Source: Enoplosus armatus (Eukaryota; Chordata; Actinopteri; Centrarchiformes; Enoplosidae). From it: a DNA stretch of 64,000 bases. The notes beneath the pieces are model-generated. The model was not told the DNA's origin. It saw only the letters and a program-made list of their open reading frames with translations, and did not search any database. Of the stretch, positions 1 through 12,660 are shown piece by piece (position 1 is the stretch's first letter; every line of letters starts with the position of its first letter). The translations under genes and the position numbers were made by a program. The stretch is taken from NCBI RefSeq assembly GCF_043641665.1, contig NC_092203.1, positions 6,494,067 through 6,558,066 on the forward strand, in the 5' to 3' direction.

Positions 1-665
1 ACTGTTTGATTAACGCTTATGAGGCCTGTGTGGGAACTTCCATTCATATTCTTTTGTTACCCAACACTTTTGATCAATGGATCCTCCTGAAGTTTAGTTT
101 TTTTGACAATATGAGGAACAGGACATTAAATCACATCAACTGTCCAATACAAAAACATTAACCTGAACTTAACCTTCAGCCCAGCTACAAATATTAGATT
201 TTAACTCCAAGAGAAATTATTTCTCACATTTAAACTTCTACAGAAACATCAGTGGTAAATTACCAAAGGACTTGCTGACCGAGAAGGCATTACTTTGATA
301 AACCAACCACATACTTCAAACTCTAAACGGTTCATTTCCTGCCTAAAAACGTCTCAGACCTAAATGTTGTGACACAATGACAGTTGTGAACACTTTTGGG
401 TTTGGCTTTCCTCTGCCATCTCCACTGGCTGATGCAGAAGATATGCTGTTGTTAACCTTTAACTTGTTTACTCCAAGTTCACACAAGTCAGCTCTCAAAT
501 CATCCTCGATAAAATCAACTTGGGCAGTCACTGATCCACGAGAACACAAGCACAGAGAAGAACGCAGATTGAGAAAAAACCTGAGCATAAACATTTCATT
601 CATCACAACCAATTTTTATCACAAGACCAATGAACTGCTTCCATTAGATTTAGTCTCAGTCTGCT

Positions 666-690
666 CACACACACACACACACACACACAC
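666..690. repeat. (CA)n microsatellite
   Basis: A pure CA run of 25 bases, followed by a pyrimidine-rich TCCTCC tract to about 830. Confidence 0.95.
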
Positions 691-1011
691 CAGAAACTTC
701 ATTTTCCTTTCATCTTCCTCATCAATCTCGTCATCCTCCCTTTTTTTTCATTCCCGTCTTCTTCTCCTCCTCCTCCTCCTCCCACCTCCTTCTTCCCTCT
801 CCTTCTTCCTCCTCTCCTCCCCTCTCGGAGGGTCTCGCTGTAATAGGCGAGTCATTTCCCCCTATTACAAGACAGTACATTAGTCTCTGCCTGCACTATT
901 TACACAAGTTAGCAGTCCAACCAAGCCATTTACAGAGGATCATTATAGCATGTGGTGTCCCAATACGCTTGGGAATCCTGAGATGAAATGATGGCTTGAA
1001 TGCATTATCCC

Positions 1012-1085
1012 GTGTGTGTGTGTGTGTGTGTGTGCGTGAGAGAGAGAGACAGAGAGACAGAGAGAGACAGAGAGAGAGAGAGAGA
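1012..1085. repeat. Compound (GT)n and GA/CAGAGA microsatellite
   Basis: GT repeats to about 1034, then interrupted GAGAGAC units to 1085. Confidence 0.95.
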
Positions 1086-2419
1086 TCAAGGTGAGATCTC
1101 ACAATAGATCCTTTTAAAAGCCCAGCTCAGGATATATGATACTATTAAGATTTTTTGAGTACCAATTACACCACCACTACCTTAAGTGGCATTCCAGCCA
1201 TTCAATTTTGATACATTATGAAGATGGCTTCATATATTATACCAGGATCTTCTTTAAGATGTTCGGCAGCTGACGGCGTGGCCTCAAAGTGCTACAGGCA
1301 ATTTGACAAAATTATCAATCCTCCTGCATTTGGCTGCTGCCCCTTTTTCTGGGAGTGATATCATCTTAAATGAGAGCATTCCCCCTTTCCACCTGACACT
1401 ATCTTAACACCATTTACTGGTAACAATGTAATATCCAGCTATCTAATACCATATGCGACGACATCTGCCTAACATGGTGTCCCGAGGATGTGAAGTACTG
1501 GTCTGGTACATATGGAGCCTTACCCGTCAGCGTGTTTGATACAGTACACACTCCGACCTTCAAAGAAGTAAAATAAAGCCTCTAACTGAAGACAAATCTG
1601 TCAGATTAGAGTAACATTGTTCACACAAAATACAGCCTTTTCAAGACAAACCAAAACTCACTCTGCGGCTTGCTGTCACCTGTCAGTCACTGTCACTGTC
1701 ACTTCAGCCATGATGTTAAAAACGGATAATGGTTCAACACAGGAAGAGAAAAATCTACTTCAACTTCATTTTATTTTTTCCTGTCTGGAAAAATCTTTTC
1801 CCGTTTCCTACCAATCCAGGCAGCATCACATTTTCTACAAATGTATTATAAATGCAGATAAGGTGTATATGAATACAATTTGGAGAGCATAGGGTCAGTC
1901 TGGAATGTGGGACGTAGTGCTTGCTTCCAACAAACTCAAAAATAAACAAAACTAACCAAAGTCAGAAATCAAAAAAGTGAAATGATAAAATCAAAAGTTA
2001 GTTTAGGTTTAAAAATGTTTTGCTGTGATTTGAAAAGTTAGAGCTTGTTGCAAGTGACAGTGTCTGCCTGAGAAGACGACTTCAGGGGGAAAGAAAGTCC
2101 ATCTAGCTTTAGAGTTTCTGCAAGAAGTTAGCAAAAATGTCACCGCTTTTTAAAAAAGTGTATTATTTGTATTATTCTCACAAACATTGCAGGTCTTACA
2201 ATCGCGAGATCACAAATTCGTTGCTGGACTGAGTATTTGTGAGACAAATCTTCTACACCATCTTGTCACACTGTATGTTGGCTGTGTGATCGTGTGTGTG
2301 TATTAGTTATGTGTGCATGTGTCTGATTCTCCTAAGAAGGCAGCTCTGATGGTAAATGTCCTCCTGTAATAATGACTTCTCTGAGGGGTTCCCTGTCTTA
2401 AGAGGGGTGGGATAGACAC

Positions 2420-2420
<1 letters not shown>

Positions 2421-2462
<42 letters not shown>
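2421..2462. repeat. (AC)n microsatellite
   Basis: A pure AC run of about 42 bases. Confidence 0.95.
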
Positions 2463-2464
<2 letters not shown>

Positions 2465-2643
2465 TCACACACTCTGAATGGTCTCCCATGGCAGTATCAG
2501 TAGGACATTGTCAGGCCAAACAAAAGGCCTTATCTTCCTTTCCCCTTTCAGTCTGGGTGATTGGCCGGGAGAAATGAGGAGAAAAGGCCATGTCCTCATC
2601 CGAGGCACCACAAATGTCAGCCACCTTCCTATCTCCATACAGC

Positions 2644-2645
<2 letters not shown>

Positions 2646-2674
<29 letters not shown>
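2646..2674. repeat. (GT)n microsatellite
   Basis: A pure GT run of about 29 bases. Confidence 0.95.
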
Positions 2675-3044
2675 CATGATGGGAGATCTACAACATTTAT
2701 CTGTCTGACAAGGCTGCAGAGGCCGGGGAAATCTTCCTGTCACTGTGTCAGAGTCATGAAATATGGGGACCTACACACACTCACACCAATTTTATACATA
2801 CATTCAGAAACTCAAACACCATGCAGCTGCAAGCACAAGGTCTGTGTTGTAGCTGAAACATGTCAAAGCTGCTTTTTGGGTGTACAGTAGTGAAGTTCGA
2901 ATTATTTGAAAAAGTTGTAGAATAAGCTACAGGTTTTCTTCAATGCCAGTTTTCCCAATTTACTCTGTCTGACTATGTTCAGTAAATTCTGTCCGCTGTC
3001 CATCATGTGACCTCTCAACCACCATCGCTCTCTCTTCATGAGCT

Positions 3045-3325
3045 TTCCATCACTAATTGAAGGATCATTTTAGCCACAGGATATGGCTGAAGACACTAAT
3101 CAAGACCTCGTTAAGGGTTGTTAAGGGACAATTGCCCATAATTCCTCTAATCCACTGGATATTTAATTAATTAACCAGCAATTAGAGACCAAAAACTGTA
3201 CAGCTGGCATGTTCAAACCAGACAGACAATTTTAGACTGGCTCTGCTGTGCCATTAATTAGTATTTGAAGTAATTTTCAATTATGAATCTGTCTGAGTGA
3301 TGAATCCTGCTGTGTCTAAGGCCAG
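3045..3325. promoter_or_regulatory. Candidate conserved non-coding element
   Basis: The block is repeat-free and dense in homeodomain cores (TAATTAATTAACC near 3170, CATTAATTAG near 3253) and in ACAATTG and CAATTA motifs. The long stretch without low complexity resembles vertebrate enhancer elements. Conservation was not tested. Confidence 0.35.
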
Positions 3326-3529
3326 TAGGACACTACTTTAAGTTGTAGGGCTTGATCAGCAGAATCACTTTGCAACCTTAAAGCAGAGCTACGTCTGTGA
3401 TCAAAGTCTAGAAATATTCAAACTCTAACCCAGTTCACTGCTGACTTTTCAAAGCATGTCCCATCAGAATGTGCTGACCAAGAAGCTGAAACATGAAAAC
3501 GTGCCTGAGTTTCACATCCTTGTCTTTAT

Positions 3530-3625
3530 CCATGCTAGTGGCTGAAAACAGCTAGCGCCATCATCAGGTCAAAAATAATGACATTCCCAACAGCCTCAGC
3601 TGCACTTTGTTAGCAGATGCTAACA
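3530..3625 (-). mobile_element. Truncated second copy of the 61.1 kb interspersed repeat
   Basis: Read on the minus strand it gives GTTAGCATCTGCTAAC, ACAAAGTGCAGCTGAGGC, TGGGAATGTCATTA and GACCTGATGATGGCGCTAG. These are in the same order as the plus-strand copy at 61.1-61.45 kb, but with an internal deletion of about 60 bases. Confidence 0.75.
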
Positions 3626-3980
3626 CATTAAAAACACATTAAACACACCTCTCAATATAATGCAGGCCAGAACAACACCATCACTATGACCTCAATGCAA
3701 TAAACATATAATTAAATAAACACTAAAACAGAACATTATAAGCACCATGAACGTTGTATTGAATTATATTAGACTGTACAGACTGAACAACATCTGGGGG
3801 ACAAATCACCAATAATTCTACTTATAAAACCACAAGACACTAATGAAATATGATCAAATAGAGATAATAAAAATATAAAGAGTGACATCTTGGTTGTATT
3901 TTTAATATGCAGCCTGGCTGAGAACTAGAGGAGATCAGTACACCTGGGTCGCCGGCTGAAAGGACGAGCAGTAAACAATG

Positions 3981-4004
3981 AGAGAGAGAGAGAGAGAGAG
4001 AGAG
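3981..4004. repeat. (AG)n microsatellite
   Basis: A pure AG run of about 24 bases. Confidence 0.95.
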
Positions 4005-4200
4005 GCAAACAAGTCATTTGAGTGTATTACTAATGTGTCTCTGCAGCAGGTGGGAAATCTATTACTGCTGTTTTCTAGACGCCTCTCAGCACAAACAATT
4101 ACAGGCAGAGAGGAGAAGAAAAAAAACGAGTGTGAGGGGAAGACGGGGACGGATAAAGAGAGGCTACAGAATCAATTAGTCTTGTTAGGAGTAAGTTCAG

Positions 4201-4202
<2 letters not shown>

Positions 4203-4247
<45 letters not shown>
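4203..4247. repeat. (CA)n microsatellite
   Basis: A pure CA run of about 45 bases. Confidence 0.95.
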
Positions 4248-4249
<2 letters not shown>

Positions 4250-4494
4250 GCCTTCCACCTCGTCCCTCCCATGCAGAGAGGGCCACCCGCAGACCACACG
4301 CCATCACAAAAGAGTGAGGAGGGGCGGCGGTTTATCTCCCCTCTTTCTCTCTGCTCCACTCTCCGTCTACCTCGCTCACCCACTCGCTCTCTCTCGCTCT
4401 GTCTGCTTCTGGAAAGTATGGGCTACATCAGCCCCCCTGTAGAGATCATTCATCCACACGGTAACACACACACACAGTGGGCTTTTTTTTTTTA

Positions 4495-4625
4495 AAGGCT
4501 AATTAGTGCTCAGACCGCCTGCCCAATTATTACCAGCCGTGCTCTAATTAGGACTTATTTAAAGTGCTCGTCAATTAGTCTTTAACATCATTGTCTGCCA
4601 GAGGGAACTGGACTGGTTAACACTT
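4495..4625. promoter_or_regulatory. Candidate conserved element with homeodomain sites
   Basis: GCTAATTAGTGC, CTCTAATTAGG and CGTCAATTAGTC lie within 80 bases, along with CCCAATTATTACC. It sits between simple-sequence tracts and is compositionally distinct from them. Confidence 0.35.
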
Positions 4626-4782
4626 CCTGAACCAGAGGCAGAGCGTGGAGGTTCAGACCATCAACAGTTGGGCTCCAGCTCCTTTTAATTAAATATACGT
4701 CTAAATTTCCACAACTGCAGAGGCCTTCATACCTAATTTTCCCCTGTGTTTGTATGTTTTGTCAAATGATAAAATAATCTTC

Positions 4783-5032
4783 CCTCAAGGTCCATTTATT
4801 AGCTTTTGAACTTTTTATCACATCACATGATCATCAGCAGACCAGTTGTCATGTAATTATAGATGTTCAGATAAAAAAAATTTCTGAGTACTTTCAGGAC
4901 TTTTTGTCCGTGTCGGCTTAAGATTTGAGACTGAAAGTTCATTGTAGAGCTTGGAAACAGCAGTCTCACTTCAAGGTCTATTTAGTAGCTGTTCTGGAGC
5001 TTTTGATCATATCACATGATCTAGAACAGAGG
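4783..5032 (+). repeat. Locally duplicated ~55-bp motif, fish interspersed repeat
   Basis: CTCAAGGTCCATTTATTAGC...ATCACATCACATGATC at 4785-4832 recurs as TTCAAGGTCTATTTAGTAGC...GATCATATCACATGATC at 4971-5022, in the same orientation and about 185 bases apart. The sequence between (TTGAGACTGAAAGTTCATTG) also looks like dispersed fish repeat. Confidence 0.6.
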
Positions 5033-6463
5033 TGTTCAAACCCAGGGGATTTAGAAAGACAGGCAGGGAGAGTCTGAGAAAAAGGTGCTGTTGGTTGCAT
5101 TATGGGAAAAGTAGGATGCAGTGTTTTTGCAAGTTGAAGGCAGAAATGGGAAAGACTTCCATGGTTACGACTTGCAAGCTGTCACATCATCAGACAACAC
5201 AATGAGATGAGAGGTTAAAAATACTGTGCATTGACAATATAGCACTATATCCATTAAATCTGGGTTTAAATACCTCGACTGACAGACTTTAGCTGACATG
5301 AGGCGTCCATGGTTGTTTGGATTTCAGGCACAAGAAGTTGAATATATCTGAGCTTTCAGAAAAAGAGTTCCCCAGTCGTAAATACAACTTGGATGTTGAC
5401 GTGAATGCTATTTACCAGTCAGAAACTGATAATTTCGACAACTCAAATATGAATGTGGCACAAAAGTCAGGATATTCTCCTGCATCAATTGTAACCACTG
5501 TTATTTAAATCTGTCCCCTAACTATATGGGAGTGCAACACTAAATTGCTGTTTGGACTAAGACCGTTCTGATTCATTTCTAAACAACTAAACACATTTTC
5601 ATTTTTCACAAGACAACAATGATACACAGTAGAAAGCCACATTTAAAGAACACTGAGACAAAAAGGTCTGTTTGAATTGAGGTAGGAAATCCCTCACAGA
5701 GGCTGACATGTGGCCACTCTTGATGAATTCTCTCAATACCATAATGTGTCATTATTGATGTGTCTGTTGTTTGTCTATGAATATACCGTGTGTCTTATTT
5801 CTCTATGCCTTTTGTGTTTGACACATTCCCTGAGGGGCTGGGAGGGAATCATCACTGACATGTGTTCACTCTCCAGCTGTCTCACAGATTAAGCAAATAC
5901 TTCTTTTCAATTCTTTTGCCTTAATAAACATATTGTCGTCTTCTAAATAACCAACTTCCAAAACTGCTGACAAACTAATTTCACCACCGCTGTTTAGTCT
6001 TTACGTTTGTCTTACCCAGAGACACATTTGAAGATTGATACCAGGGCGGGATAACAATCAATATATAACTGTTCCAAAAACATTCTAGGTAAGATGAGAT
6101 GCTCATACAACAGCTTTCAACATGGAAATACAGATATAAAGTTGTGACAACATGTGTATTTGGTTTACACAAATGTATTGATAAGTTCAAATCCTAGCTG
6201 TGATACTGTAAATAACACACAAGTATTATTTACTTGACTCTTTATTCAGAGTCTGGCCTAAAATATCACATAGTAAAACATTTCATTCATGTCACCGTCT
6301 GTCAGAAGCTCACTGAGGTTAAAGCCACTTGCTCACTTGTCTGCTGCTGTTTAAATGATACCGCAGATAAGACAGATTCAAAAATTACCCCAAAAACTCC
6401 GGTTGCTATAATCCAGGACATGCGAGGTTGTAGGAAGTGCATCAGATAGTTGTACACTCTCTT
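5033..6463. other. Non-coding, nothing recognised
   Basis: AT-rich unique sequence. A few short open frames (about 5317-5508 and 5710-5892) show no family resemblance. Confidence 0.65.
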
Positions 6464-6496
6464 CCCTCCTCCCTCCCTCCCTCCCTCCCTCCCTCC
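6464..6496. repeat. (CCCT)n microsatellite
   Basis: About seven CTCC units. A second array of the same motif lies at 8616-8647. Confidence 0.9.
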
Positions 6497-6534
6497 ACAG
6501 AGCAGTAATCTGTCTGTCAGTGTGTTGCCAGTGG

Positions 6535-6640
6535 CTCCCTGTGGGCGGCTGTCTGTTTGAGGCTGTTTTAATTAATTTCCAATCAGAGCAAAGTAAATTC
6601 ATTAAGCACTCGCAGCTCTGTTTGAAGACACACAAGCACA
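6535..6640. promoter_or_regulatory. Candidate conserved element
   Basis: GTTTTAATTAATTTCCAATC, AGAGCAAAGTAAATTCATTA and a GTGGGCGG GC-rich motif lie in about 100 unique bases. Supported only by motif density. Confidence 0.25.
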
Positions 6641-6986
6641 AGCATGTACTGTATACAACAGTGAGCATTTACATGAACCTATGTATGTGATATGCACTAA
6701 TAATACTGTCATTTCATATATATACGTATTCAACATCAACAAAAATCAAGCCCTAAATATAAGCTATGAGATGCTTTAGTCCAAAAATTGGTTTTATCCT
6801 TCAGAACTTCAAAGGCTTGAAGTGAAATTTGAACATGTGATGGGAATCATTGTGCAAACCTGAAGGATGGATGCAGAGTGTGGGTGGGAGGAGGCTGAGG
6901 AGGGAGGTTGGTTTGGTTTAAAAGGAGGATTTATCAGGTCTAATCTCTCCGCAAACCAAGCAGATCAATCTACTCTTAACGCATAG

Positions 6987-6987
<1 letters not shown>

Positions 6988-7017
<30 letters not shown>
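6988..7017. repeat. (AC)n microsatellite
   Basis: A pure AC run of about 30 bases. Confidence 0.95.
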
Positions 7018-7280
7018 GCATGTATATATACCTCAGGGACTCTCTCTTTAGCCTTGTCCTTGTCAGTAAAAGTGGCAGAGGGAGAGAGCGGGAAAACAAT
7101 GTCGTCAAGCTAAAGAGAAGAAGAAAGAGAAAGGCAGAGAAGAAGAATGATTGAGGAAGCGAGCCAGGGAGAGAAAGAGAGAAGAGGAGGAGGAGGAGGA
7201 GAGTCTTCTTAGAAGGCTAAAAGGATTAGTCCTCTCATCTCTCCTGGATCACAATGTTTCCTGGGCTATGTTTGATCAGC

Positions 7281-7283
<3 letters not shown>

Positions 7284-7331
<48 letters not shown>
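7284..7331. repeat. (GT)n microsatellite
   Basis: A pure GT run of about 48 bases followed by GA-rich sequence. Confidence 0.95.
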
Positions 7332-7337
<6 letters not shown>

Positions 7338-7523
7338 GGAGAGAGAGTGTGTGAGATGTTTGCTCTGATATTGACGCTGCCTCATCCTGATCCTATTACA
7401 CGGCAATAAACATCAGCTACCAACATGGGGATTACTGAGTGTGTGTAGAGATGTGTGCAACACTCATGGTTTTTGGCTGGACCTTTTATCCTCCTTACAG
7501 AGCCATAGTCTCCCTCTGTCGCT

Positions 7524-7524
<1 letters not shown>

Positions 7525-7564
<40 letters not shown>
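7525..7564. repeat. (CA)n microsatellite
   Basis: A pure CA run of about 40 bases, about 190 bases from the opposite-sense GT run at 7284. Confidence 0.95.
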
Positions 7565-7566
<2 letters not shown>

Positions 7567-8559
7567 TTATTTACATATACATCCTTTGGTTTGTATTACT
7601 ATCCATGTGACTGGAGAAGCCTGATACACTGTACCACAAAATTAAACATTTCATGAAAAAGGCAAATAGTGACAAACTAAAACAGAAAATCTAAATCATG
7701 AGTGAGATGTTCTTTATATCATTTACATTAATAGATATCAGCTGATATCAATAATGTACAACCTGGGCTTACATATGGGCTGGTACCAATATTTTTCAAT
7801 TGCCATTTTATGCCAGACCATTATAAAATCTTTACATTTGACTTTTCATGCCAAAAGATTACAGGTAAATCAGAGCATGTCCATACTTACTGGACACTGC
7901 ACCTGAGAGAGAACATTCAATACTCACACAATCACAAGGGGTCACCAAAACTTTTTTTAATTATTTGTTTTTCTAGTGAGGACAGTCCAACATTTCTACC
8001 ACCAAAAATGATACAAAAAAAGCTCTCTAAAGTGGATGAAATTGAAAATGGAGGTTGGCTGCTGCAGTGTGGATGGGAACAATAAGCTCTTCCAACATGA
8101 TGACATTTGATTGTCATGTAATACCCGATATCTCATTGTCTAGTGATCAATTTTGGAGAATCTTGACTTTCTGTTGCACTCTGTTGTTCACAAAATCCAA
8201 ACAAAAGCACAAAAGCCACTTGGTGGAAGTGACAAGAAGCTGCCGGCTCCAGCTGATTATAGATTTTCCAGCTAAATCTGATATTTTTCAGGGTGGAGAC
8301 GCCTCTGAAACAACATTTAGACCATAAAACTCTGCACTGAAAGCCAGAACAATGAACAGTTATCACTCCCATACCACACTGGAATGAGTTCTCTGCTCAC
8401 ACATCTGATTTTAGGAAAAAGAATAATAATAGACAAGACTGAATGCATGAGACCATATTTTTTAAAGGCCAATATTGGCTCCAGTATATTTTTAAAGCAG
8501 TTGGTATAATGCTTTTCTACCTTTATCAAGGTCCTTAAACCAATCCGTCCATCGTCACG
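7565..8559. other. Non-coding
   Basis: AT-rich sequence. The perfect 16-base palindrome GATATCAGCTGATATC is at 7734-7749. No gene was recognised. Confidence 0.6.
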
Positions 8560-8615
8560 CTCCCTCCCTCTTTCCTTCCTTTCTTTCTCTCCTTCTTTCT
8601 ATTCCTTCACACCAT

Positions 8616-8647
8616 CCATCCCTCCCTCCCTCCCTCCCTCCCTCCCT
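8616..8647. repeat. (CCCT)n microsatellite
   Basis: CCATCCATCC followed by repeated CCTC units, within a wider pyrimidine-rich stretch from 8560. Confidence 0.9.
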
Positions 8648-8679
8648 GTCCACCCCCCATCCCTCCTATTGCCTTTCTT

Positions 8680-8765
8680 TCTTACAGAAAATCTAAAAGG
8701 CTGACATGCAAATGGGGCTTATTAAATCCTATTAGGCCGTCTGTCACAAGCCAGCAGAGAGAGGG
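8680..8765. promoter_or_regulatory. Candidate element with POU octamer
   Basis: It contains a perfect octamer ATGCAAAT at 8706-8713, followed by GGGGCTTATTAAATCC and CTATTAGGCC, between pyrimidine-rich and purine-rich tracts. Confidence 0.3.
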
Positions 8766-10384
8766 AGAGCGAAAAGGGGGGAGGGAGGGAGGGGAGGTAG
8801 AGAGCAGGAGCGAGAGACATTATGGTTTGATGGAAACAGAGTGAGAAACTGAGAAAAAGCAGGTTTGGAGGAAAGAAAGCAGTGAATAATATGCTTTTTT
8901 TAAATACCAGCTGCTAGCAACCGCCATGTACATCTACTGTTGATGTAAATATAAAGAATGTATTAAGTATGAGTTAAGAAACTGAGTCACCATATGAAAT
9001 AAAGATTTTAAAAAAATCCTTTTTACAGGATAATTGTGACCCAATTAATGTTGAATCTGCTCTTTAGTCGATTACTTTCTCCTGAAAATGCATGTAAATT
9101 TTCATTTTAATATAACTAGACTATATCTTCAGACATTAAATGTTTGGGATATAATTGATGGAGGTATGTGGCTTTGATAAACCAATTTCTGATGACATGA
9201 TAAAAAAAAACAGTAATGAAAAACAGCAGCAGTTCAGTTTGAGTGTGTTTTAGTTCTTGTGCACACTCAGAGCTCTCAGGGGAGGAATGTCAGAGAGCAG
9301 GTACTGTGTGTCTTTGTGTCTATCACTGGAACAATCTTGGATTTGTAGAGGAAGAATTCAAGCCTCTCAGCTCAGGATTTATACATTAAAGCAGTTCTCA
9401 CAGAGGAAGTGCTTATTGTATTTGACAGTAATAAAACACAAAGCAGGTGCTCCTGATGCACAGAAAGACACAGGTGGAAGGCCAGGGTGCGATCAGCACA
9501 CATTGGTCTGTGTTGTTAATCATGTCGGGATAATAAAGGCTTTTTAACGTTTTGTACTTTAACAAAGCAGTGTGCCTTGAAAGTTTGAATGAATCAAATT
9601 CCTACGATATTGGATGGTCCAGGTCACTGCATCCAAAAAAAAAAGAACTCTCGAAACTTGCTTGAGTTGTGTAACCCATGGGGCTGTAACTCTATTTGAA
9701 ATTCACTTTAAGCCACTTTCATTTGAACAAGGAAAAAAAATGTAATATTCAAACTGTCATGACCTGTTCAAAGTCTATAAGCACAGCAGACAATTTAAAG
9801 TAGTTTGCATTGTGGTGCAGCAGGGGCTTGACCTAAATCAATTAAAATGGAGGACAACAGCGAGCAAAGGATTTTTCTGTGTATGGCTGATGGAAAAGAA
9901 ACTTTTGTGAGATCTTAAACCACTTGACTACTCCAACATCAGAAAGATGATTTCCTAATAGTGCGCTGTAGATTATTTAGATAACAAGTCTTTATTGGTA
10001 CACATCAGAAAGGTAGCAGGTAGTATTTAACTATTTAAATTAAATTAGTGTCAATTAGATACATTTTCAGCTAATTGACATGTGGGTGGATCTGTGACAG
10101 GTTAATGATGGAGGACACTGAAAGTTGCAGTAAAATTAGCACCTTATGAAAGTGTAATATATACAAACGCTTGGCCTGCTTTTCACAAACATGAAACATT
10201 GGCTCTCATTGTCTTTTCTTGGCCCTACTGGTGCAGATGGGCCAAAGTCGTGCACGTGAGCTTAACACTTCATGTAATCTGAATTTGCTCTGGGCAACAT
10301 ATTACAGGTTATTACTCCTCTCCTCCTTGTTCTCCCTCTCATCCCTCACTTCTCCTCCTTTCTGCTGCTCCTTCTCTTTGATTT
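8766..10384. other. Non-coding, nothing recognised
   Basis: A purine-rich stretch at 8757-8885 is followed by AT-rich unique sequence. Confidence 0.65.
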
Positions 10385-10700
10385 TCTTTTTCAATGATGA
10401 GACAGAGAGGAAGAAGGCTGCCTTTCTCCTGCCTGTCAATTATCCCCCTGTCAGTCTCTCTGTCCGGCTTAATTGGCGTTTGGGAGACGCTAGCGTCGTC
10501 CCAGCGGGCTCAGCCAGAACAATGGAGGCCCATATAGCTGACCGGCCCTCGGCTCAGCCCAAATTGAATTGGAAATCTTCCATCTTCTCTTTAGCATAAC
10601 AAAAGGGGTGCAGGGTTTTTAGACAAAGGGCCCGTTTTAATGGAGAAAATCAATCTCTGGGAGGAAGCGGCGGCATTGTCTCCCATCAGCTGTACAGGTG
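10385..10700. promoter_or_regulatory. Candidate conserved element with SOX-like sites
   Basis: Unique, balanced-composition sequence including GAACAATGG (10517-10525), AACAAAAG (10598-10605), GGCTTAATTGGCG and AAATTGAATTGG. An open plus-strand frame of about 126 codons crosses it but matches no known protein. Confidence 0.35.
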
Positions 10701-11104
10701 TGTCTCGCCCACGGTGGCCTTAATCAGAGGTGGCAGGGGAGAGATCTGGAAGCTACATCTCTGTCACTGTGGGGAAGACTGACAGTCGGGAGGAAGAGGA
10801 GCATGTGCCTATGTGCATCCTGTGGTTCTGGCATGGACACTGCAAGGGTTAAACGTTTCCATCCCCGGTGGACTGAACCTCAGTACAAAGAACTCTTCTT
10901 GATGGCATCAGGAAGGCCAGAAGATGTGTTTAAAAACTGTCGTACAGGATGACAATGCACCAATAGGAAGGCATATGGACAAACGTCGGCAGAGGTTAAA
11001 CAAACCATAGTCTTGAAGAACAGAAGAAATGTTTGAAGCCAGGTCCAGGAATCCAGGACACTTATTTCAAGTCCCATGTGTATCCAGTCAGGTTGTAAAC
11101 AGAG

Positions 11105-11335
11105 CTGTCGACTTGATACTTGACCTGAATATTTTGAGAATTGAGACTGGCACTGAAAGAATTGAGATTGGCTTTAAATGACTTGAGACTTGGTTTGGAC
11201 TTGCCCCCAAAATACCTGTGACTTTACATAGAACTGAACCAATGGACTGAGACGAGAGTGGAGACTTGTACGGGCAGACTTAAGTCTTGACTTGAGACTT
11301 GCATTGAAAGAGCTCAGACTAGACTTGGACATGTC
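11105..11335 (+). repeat. Imperfect GACTTGAGACTTG repeat
   Basis: Variants of GACTTGAGACTTG(G) occur repeatedly, for example near 11109, 11188, 11202 and 11290-11310, separated by related GAATTGAGACTGG units. This is a degenerate short-period tandem array of a kind common in teleost genomes. Confidence 0.75.
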
Positions 11336-12399
11336 CCTTAGTTGTAAATACAATCACTCATAACAGCAGACTCTTTCGGAAAACACATTTGTGATGGAAA
11401 AATACAAAAGTATTCCTTGCTAAAGTCATCAATGTCACATTCTACATGTACAGGCTTCACTGCTCCTTTATCACAATACGATGGCTGAAATAATCTCACT
11501 CTAAAATACGCTGTTAGACTGTGATGTTCAAAGAGGAAGAGTCTATTGAAAAGAGGGATATAAAAATCCTCAGAGCTCAGCTTCCTCCCCAGTCTTCCCT
11601 TGAAGGAGCCAAAAAACAAACCTGACGTCAAGAGAGAAGATTTGGAGGGACATGGATTTGGTGGCTGAGATTGTTGTCTGACTACAATGTTGAGAAGGTA
11701 CAAGTGAACACAGTGGATCGCCTGGAGCAGAGAGGATACTGTGGATTACAGAGAGCTTCCTGTCCTCTCTGCTCTGTCTCTCACATCTTCACACACACCG
11801 TTATTATTATTATATCATCAATCAGTCAATCAAAAAGCTTTTGTTAGATAGTTTTTCAAAAATGACAAACATATACTGACCAAAAAATATTCTTCATTCA
11901 TCGTTTTATCAATGAAATGTCCAAAAATAGTTCACAGTGACGTCTTCAACTGTCCAAAACTCCTCTGACTTTCTTGTATAACAAAAAAAAAAGCATAAAA
12001 TCTTCACATTTGAGCTTCAACAGCTTCAACTATGAAGACTTTCCTACTAATTCATTCATAACTCAACGTTATGGCAGTATCAACAATAATGCATCCAACA
12101 TTAGATTTTCTCCTCAAATTTAAAAAACAAACCTCTCCCACGAGCTTTATAGAAGTCAATCAAGGCAACGGGAAACAAGCAAAATGACCAAAAATACTAC
12201 TACCACCACCACCTTAAATGTCTGTTTTCCATGCGAGGTCCATGTGAAAAGTAGTGTTTTTGCGTAACTTGGACAATGGCGTCATACCTTTTGCATTTAA
12301 GTGTGATGGGTGCACTCTTGAATGATTTCATTGTCCAAACAGTATTTTTGAATGAGGCCATAATCTGCCACAGCTAACTGACATCTCTGTCTCCGTCTT

Positions 12400-12660
12400 C
12401 CTGTTTTCTGTCTAGTGTCTCTCAGCCGGCCTGTCGCTGCTGTTAAGGAGTAGTCTTTCAGGTCTGGGTGTTTTGATAAGGTGAGTGTTTGTGTTTATCT
12501 GCGCGCTCCCAGCTCCGCGCATTACCATGAGAATGGTTTAAGCCCTCTGCTAATCCTCTGTGTCTCTGTTGTAATAAATGTCTTCATTCACACACTCTGC
12601 AGCGGAGAGGGGACGGGAATACGCGGTAACGGCAAACATATCACCTTCCCAAGGATGATG
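12400..12660. promoter_or_regulatory. Candidate conserved element
   Basis: About 260 unique bases of higher GC than the surroundings, with several CpGs (CTGCGCGCTCCCAGCTCCGC, AATACGCGGTAACGG). No gene or promoter signature could be confirmed. Confidence 0.25.

Larger units (their letters stand above)
1..3040. other. Non-coding, microsatellite-rich
   Basis: Apart from the microsatellites listed and a pyrimidine-rich stretch at 715-830, I see no gene or defined element. Confidence 0.7.

Noticed and set aside
377..883. A 168-codon plus frame
   Set aside because: Passes through a CA microsatellite and a TCC-rich tract; no family resemblance.
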